DNA of 64,000 bases, taken from NCBI GenBank assembly GCA_024235035.1, contig JACKNE010000011.1:62001-126000 (forward strand). The letters run 5' to 3'. The translations under genes and the position numbers were made by a program. This stretch comes from Gammaproteobacteria bacterium (GTDB taxonomy: Bacteria; Pseudomonadota; Gammaproteobacteria; Competibacterales; Competibacteraceae). The notes beneath the pieces are model-generated. The model had not been told where the DNA came from and ran no database searches. It saw only the letters and a program-made list of their open reading frames with translations. Shown piece after piece: positions 60,494 through 64,000 of the stretch. The stretch's first letter is position 1; every line of letters starts with the position of its first letter.

Positions 60494-62566
60494 ATGCATA
60501 AGACAGTATGGTGGTTGGCAGCGATGCTGGCGGGGGTGATGCAGATCGCCGTCGCACAGGAGTCGGCTGTCAAGAAATGGCAAGATGACAAGGGCGTTTG
60601 GCATTATGGCGATGCCCGTCCAACCTCACCCGACGCTGCCACCAATAGCGCCGCCGATGCCTACCGACGTGGTGATTATGCGACATCGTTCCAAGAATAT
60701 ATGACCTGGGCCAAGCAGGGCGATCCCCGCGCCCAAAATATGGTTGGTCTGATGTATCTGCGTGGACAAGGGGTGGTGCGTAACCAGCGTACCGCCACGG
60801 AATGGTTGCGGCGAGCGGCCATGCAGGGCAATGCCGACGCTCAGTTCCACTTAGGCATGCTCTACGCCAATGATCCGAGCATTGCACCCAGCGAGCGAGA
60901 GGCATCGTTCTGGCTGGTCCGAGCGGCGGATCGTGGTAATCCCGAAGCGCAATACGTGCTGGCGACCCAGTATGCGACAGGTCGAGGTATGAAGCGCGAC
61001 GATAGCCAGGCCGTGAGCTGGTATCGCAAGGCGGCGGAGCAGGGTCATGCCGCCGCCCAGTTCGAGCTAGCTAGTTTCTACGCCAGTGGGCGCGGCGTCT
61101 CCCGCAACGACAAGGAGGCGGTGCGTTGGTATCAAGAGTCAGCCCAGCAGGGATACGCCAGCGCACAATTCAATCTTGGCGCAATGTTTTCTACCGGTCG
61201 CGGCGTCGTGGCAATCAATGACGAACAAGCGGCGCAGTGGTATCGCAAGGCGGCGGAACAAAACCATGCCGAAGCGCAATATAATCTAGCGGTGCGTTAT
61301 TTGAATGGCCAAGGGGTGTCTCCTAACGTCCAGGAAGCGTTTCGCTGGATGCGCCAAGCCGCAGAACAGGGGTTGGATGTCGCTGAAATCAATGTCGGAC
61401 GTCTGTATGCCGAAGGCGTGGGCGTGACCCGCAACGATGCGGAAGCCGTGCGCTGGTACCAAAAGGCAGCGGATCGAAATATGCCGCTGGCGCAGTACTA
61501 CCTGGGACGAATGTACATGGAGGGGCGTGGTGTTCCCCGTGACGAACGGCAAGCTTTGCTCTGGTTCCGGCGCGCAGCCGATCAGGATTTGCCCCTGGCG
61601 CAACTGGAAATGGCGGAGGGCTATCTGAATGGCCGCGGGGTCATGCTGGATGAAGCCAAGGGTATCCAACTGATGGATCGAGCTGCAGCGGGCGGGAATG
61701 CCGAAGCCCAGATACGCCTCGCCCAGCGTTATCTGACCGGACACGGGGTCGTGCGCAACGAGCGATTGGCGCTGGACTGGTTGCAGAAAGCTGCTGAACA
61801 GGGTCATGTCGAGGCGCAATACCAGCTGGGCGCTTTTTATGTTGCAGAGCAGGATGGGCGGAACGAACGGCTGGCGGTGGAGTGGTTTCGCAAGGCAGCG
61901 GAACAGGGCCATATCGCCAGCCAAGCGCAATTGGCCAGGATGTACACGCAAGGCATCGGTGTGTCGCAGGACGAGCGACAGGCTTTGCAGTGGTTCCAAC
62001 AAGCGGCCCAGCAGGGTGACGCGGAATCGCAATTCAGCTTAGGCGTGTTTTACGCCAACGGCCGAGGAACGCCGCCCAACGACGCCCAGGCAGTGGCCTG
62101 GTTTCGCAAGGCGGCGGAGCAAGGATTAGCGGCGGCCCAATTGAATCTGGGCTTGATGTATGCGGACGGTCGGGGTGGCTTGCCGCGGAGCGAGGCGCAG
62201 GCGGCGGAATGGTATCGCAAGGCGGCGGAACAGAATATGCCGTTGGCTCAGGTGTTGCTCGGGTTGTCGTATGCAACCGGGCGCGGGATGCCTCGCGATG
62301 ACGCGCAAGCGTTTGCCTGGTTCGAGAAAGCGGCCAATGGCCGCCTACCCTTGGCGCAATATGGCTTGGGGATGCTGTACAGTAACGGTCGCGGCGTGGA
62401 GCAGGACTGGATTAAGGCGCATCTCTGGCTGAATTTAGCGGTGTCCGGCGGCTACGTGGGTGCGGCTCAACCGCTGGATTCGGTAGCCAGCCGGTTAAGC
62501 GAAATCGAGCTGGCGCAAGCCCGCCAACTGGTGCAGCAATGGCAGATGGCGAATGCCCGAAACTGA
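60494..62566 (+). CDS. Exported Sel1-repeat (SLR) protein
   Basis: A 690-residue periplasmic or outer-surface protein. Signal peptide (MHKTVWWLAAMLAGVMQIAVAQ), a short DUF4124-like patch (VKKWQDDKGVWHYGDARP), then about 16 Sel1 repeats of ~36 residues with the pattern A-x-x-WYRKAAEQG-x-x-x-AQ-x-x-LG-x-x-Y-x-x-G-x-GV. Such solenoids are protein-protein scaffolds in envelope, secretion or stress signalling. ATG 60494 follows GGAGGC; an upstream in-frame start at 60437 would bury the signal peptide. Divergent from the ter operon. Confidence 0.92.
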   Translation: MHKTVWWLAAMLAGVMQIAVAQESAVKKWQDDKGVWHYGDARPTSPDAATNSAADAYRRGDYATSFQEYMTWAKQGDPRAQNMVGLMYLRGQGVVRNQRTATEWLRRAAMQGNADAQFHLGMLYANDPSIAPSEREASFWLVRAADRGNPEAQYVLATQYATGRGMKRDDSQAVSWYRKAAEQGHAAAQFELASFYASGRGVSRNDKEAVRWYQESAQQGYASAQFNLGAMFSTGRGVVAINDEQAAQWYRKAAEQNHAEAQYNLAVRYLNGQGVSPNVQEAFRWMRQAAEQGLDVAEINVGRLYAEGVGVTRNDAEAVRWYQKAADRNMPLAQYYLGRMYMEGRGVPRDERQALLWFRRAADQDLPLAQLEMAEGYLNGRGVMLDEAKGIQLMDRAAAGGNAEAQIRLAQRYLTGHGVVRNERLALDWLQKAAEQGHVEAQYQLGAFYVAEQDGRNERLAVEWFRKAAEQGHIASQAQLARMYTQGIGVSQDERQALQWFQQAAQQGDAESQFSLGVFYANGRGTPPNDAQAVAWFRKAAEQGLAAAQLNLGLMYADGRGGLPRSEAQAAEWYRKAAEQNMPLAQVLLGLSYATGRGMPRDDAQAFAWFEKAANGRLPLAQYGLGMLYSNGRGVEQDWIKAHLWLNLAVSGGYVGAAQPLDSVASRLSEIELAQARQLVQQWQMANARN

Positions 62567-62583
62567 AGCGGCGAAAACGCTGG

Positions 62584-62988
62584 TCAATGGCTCTTGCGGT
62601 CGGGGTCCAGCAAATGCTGGCCTAGATCCCGCACGAACTCGTCCAGCCGCGTGGATTCCGTATGCATGCGCTCGTTCATCTCTCGCAGGGCGGTGGACAT
62701 CTGGTAACTGCGAAACAGCAGTTTTTCCAGATCGTCGGTCTGCCAGAGTTGGTCGGAATTGATCTCCGGCCCATTGTCGCTCAGCGACACCGCGCACCAC
62801 TCAGGAATCCGGTAGAGCAGCACCGATTCCCGATCGCTGGCCAAGCAGAGCGTCACGCCCACTTCGTATTTGCGCAGTACGGCCACGACTTCATCGAGGC
62901 AGTGTTGCATTTCCGTGCTGGGCCGTTCGCCGGTTTGTTGAGTATCCTCCTCGCTCAGGATGGATGGCTGCTTGTCTACCCTGCTCAT
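62584..62988 (-). CDS. Small soluble protein, unknown function
   Basis: A 134-residue protein, acidic, helical at both ends. The middle (KYEVGVTLCLASDRESVLLYRIPEWCAVSL) looks like a small alpha/beta core and the C-terminus (YQMSTALREMNERMHTESTRLDEFVRDLGQHLL) like an amphipathic helix. No family recognised. AGGAGG lies 8 bases before ATG 62988, so it is likely a real gene. Divergent from the sulfatase gene. Confidence 0.7.
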   Translation of the reverse strand: MSRVDKQPSILSEEDTQQTGERPSTEMQHCLDEVVAVLRKYEVGVTLCLASDRESVLLYRIPEWCAVSLSDNGPEINSDQLWQTDDLEKLLFRSYQMSTALREMNERMHTESTRLDEFVRDLGQHLLDPDRKSH

Positions 62989-63071
62989 GAAAGTTACCTC
63001 CTGTCGTCGGGATCGGATGGTTTGACGCGGCGACAGGTTCCTTTTGCTGACCCCAAACGTGCCCTTTACCC

Positions 63072-64000
63072 ATGCACAACCTGTCGCGATTCAGTATAAA
63101 CGCTTTCCGCTACATAAATGCTTTCCGCTGCTTGCTAGCGCTCTTGCTGCTCAATTTGGCGTTGACCTTTCAGAACCGTTGGCCGACTGCTGGAGTGCGC
63201 TGGGTGCTGGAATTCTCTCTCGATCTGACCGTATTGCTGTTGGCGCTGACGCTGATCGTCGCTTGGCATGGGCCATTGCATCGCTGGGGTCGAGGGTTGT
63301 TGCTTGGCGGCTTGATCATCCTGGTGCTAGGGCGGTATGTGGATGTCACCACGCCGGCATTGATGGGACGCCCCATCCATTTTTACTGGGATAGCCAGCA
63401 CATTCCCCAGGTTGCCGCCATGTTCTTGGACCATGTGGCGATCTGGCAATTGGCTGTCGGTGGTCTGGCGTTACTGCTCGCGTTCGGCGTCATGGTGGCG
63501 GTGTTGCGCTGGGCGTTGGATACAGTCCTGATCATGCTGGATCAGCCTGTCGGACGTTGGCTGATCGGGGGAATCGCAGCCGTGTTGCTCATGTTGTATG
63601 GGGTGGGCCGATTGAGTTTGCGTTGGCCGACGGAATACGCATTCGCACTACCCGTGACCGCCATGCTGGTCGAGCAGGCCCGGCTGACGTTGGAAGCGAC
63701 TGTGTTCCGTAATCAAGGACGGATCGCTGTGCAAGCACCGCTGCCGGCTTCGAATCTGGGTCGATTGCGGCAAGGCAATTTGCTGGTGATTTTTTTTGAA
63801 TCCTATGGAGCGCTGGTTTTCGACGATCCGCGTTTCGCCACACCATTGGCCAGCGATTTTGCCGCCTTGGAGCAATCGTTGACACAAGCGGGTTGGCGGA
63901 TGGCCTCGGCGCGGCTGGAATCGAGCACCTTTGGCGGCCAATCCTGGTTGGCGCATTCCAGCCTGCTGTCCGGGCTACGCATTGCCGATCAGGGCGATTA
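63072..64000 (+). CDS. Membrane-anchored sulfatase / LTA-synthase-like protein, 5' part
   Basis: The frame opens at ATG 63072 and runs to the window edge (309 residues seen). At least four hydrophobic helices in residues 1-190 (LLALLLLNLALTF, VLLLALTLIVAWHG, GLLLGGLIILVLG, AVGGLALLLAFGVMVAVL) lead into NLLVIFFESYGALVFDDPRF, the start of an alkaline-phosphatase-fold sulfatase domain with the metal-binding E of FES. Members transfer phosphoglycerol or phosphoethanolamine to envelope glycans. The catalytic threonine region lies near or beyond the edge. Confidence 0.8.
   Translation, partial: MHNLSRFSINAFRYINAFRCLLALLLLNLALTFQNRWPTAGVRWVLEFSLDLTVLLLALTLIVAWHGPLHRWGRGLLLGGLIILVLGRYVDVTTPALMGRPIHFYWDSQHIPQVAAMFLDHVAIWQLAVGGLALLLAFGVMVAVLRWALDTVLIMLDQPVGRWLIGGIAAVLLMLYGVGRLSLRWPTEYAFALPVTAMLVEQARLTLEATVFRNQGRIAVQAPLPASNLGRLRQGNLLVIFFESYGALVFDDPRFATPLASDFAALEQSLTQAGWRMASARLESSTFGGQSWLAHSSLLSGLRIADQGD

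Overview
The window comes from a GC-rich gammaproteobacterial chromosome. The order glnD-map / rpsB-tsf-pyrH-frr-uppS-cdsA-dxr-rseP-bamA-skp-lpxD-fabZ-lpxA-lpxB, the flagellar hook genes and the Skp/BamA/lipid A genes all indicate a Gram-negative gammaproteobacterium. Abundant Ser/Thr kinase, STAS and HAMP signalling and the general gene style would fit the Competibacter group, but that placement is only an inference. I recognised no tRNA, rRNA or CRISPR array.

Layout. 1-3.9 kb: end of a flagellar operon (flgJ, flgK, flgL). 4-12.9 kb: mixed housekeeping genes (aldehyde dehydrogenase, a STAS plus Ser/Thr kinase pair, an FAH hydrolase / flavodoxin-fold oxidoreductase / acetolactate-synthase-like run, an SH3-domain envelope protein). 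13-30.6 kb: the conserved translation, isoprenoid, outer-membrane and lipid A cluster, with glnD and map divergent from rpsB. 30.7-37.8 kb: thrC, then a LysR regulator divergent from a GntP-family permease and a CoA-transferase, then ferredoxin-NADP reductase. 38-44.8 kb: a tightly coupled five-gene signalling operon (membrane sensor, sensor-HAMP-MFS fusion, periplasmic substrate-binding protein, GNAT acetyltransferase, HAMP-SpoIIE phosphatase). This is the best candidate here for a poorly described system.

44.8-53.5 kb is accessory DNA and genomic debris: small secreted proteins, an HExxH protein, a ProQ/FinO protein, a frameshifted integrase, a complete IS5-family insertion sequence with TAA target duplication, a solitary TnpB, and a type I-F cas1 fragment that stops where the TnpB element begins. 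After these come three same-strand single genes (GNAT, isochorismatase, DUF1003) separated by attC-like imperfect palindromes, which looks like a decayed integron-cassette block.

53.6-56.4 kb encodes an ECF-type vitamin transporter (ThiW-like S protein plus an A-A-T fusion). 56.6-60.2 kb is a tellurium-resistance-type operon (terZ, terA, terB, two terD paralogues) without terC. 60.5 kb to the end holds a large Sel1-repeat protein, a small unknown protein and the start of a membrane sulfatase cut by the window edge.

Starts were re-chosen from Shine-Dalgarno spacing, gene overlap and family N-termini. Many neighbours overlap by ATGA or GTGA, which implies translational coupling.
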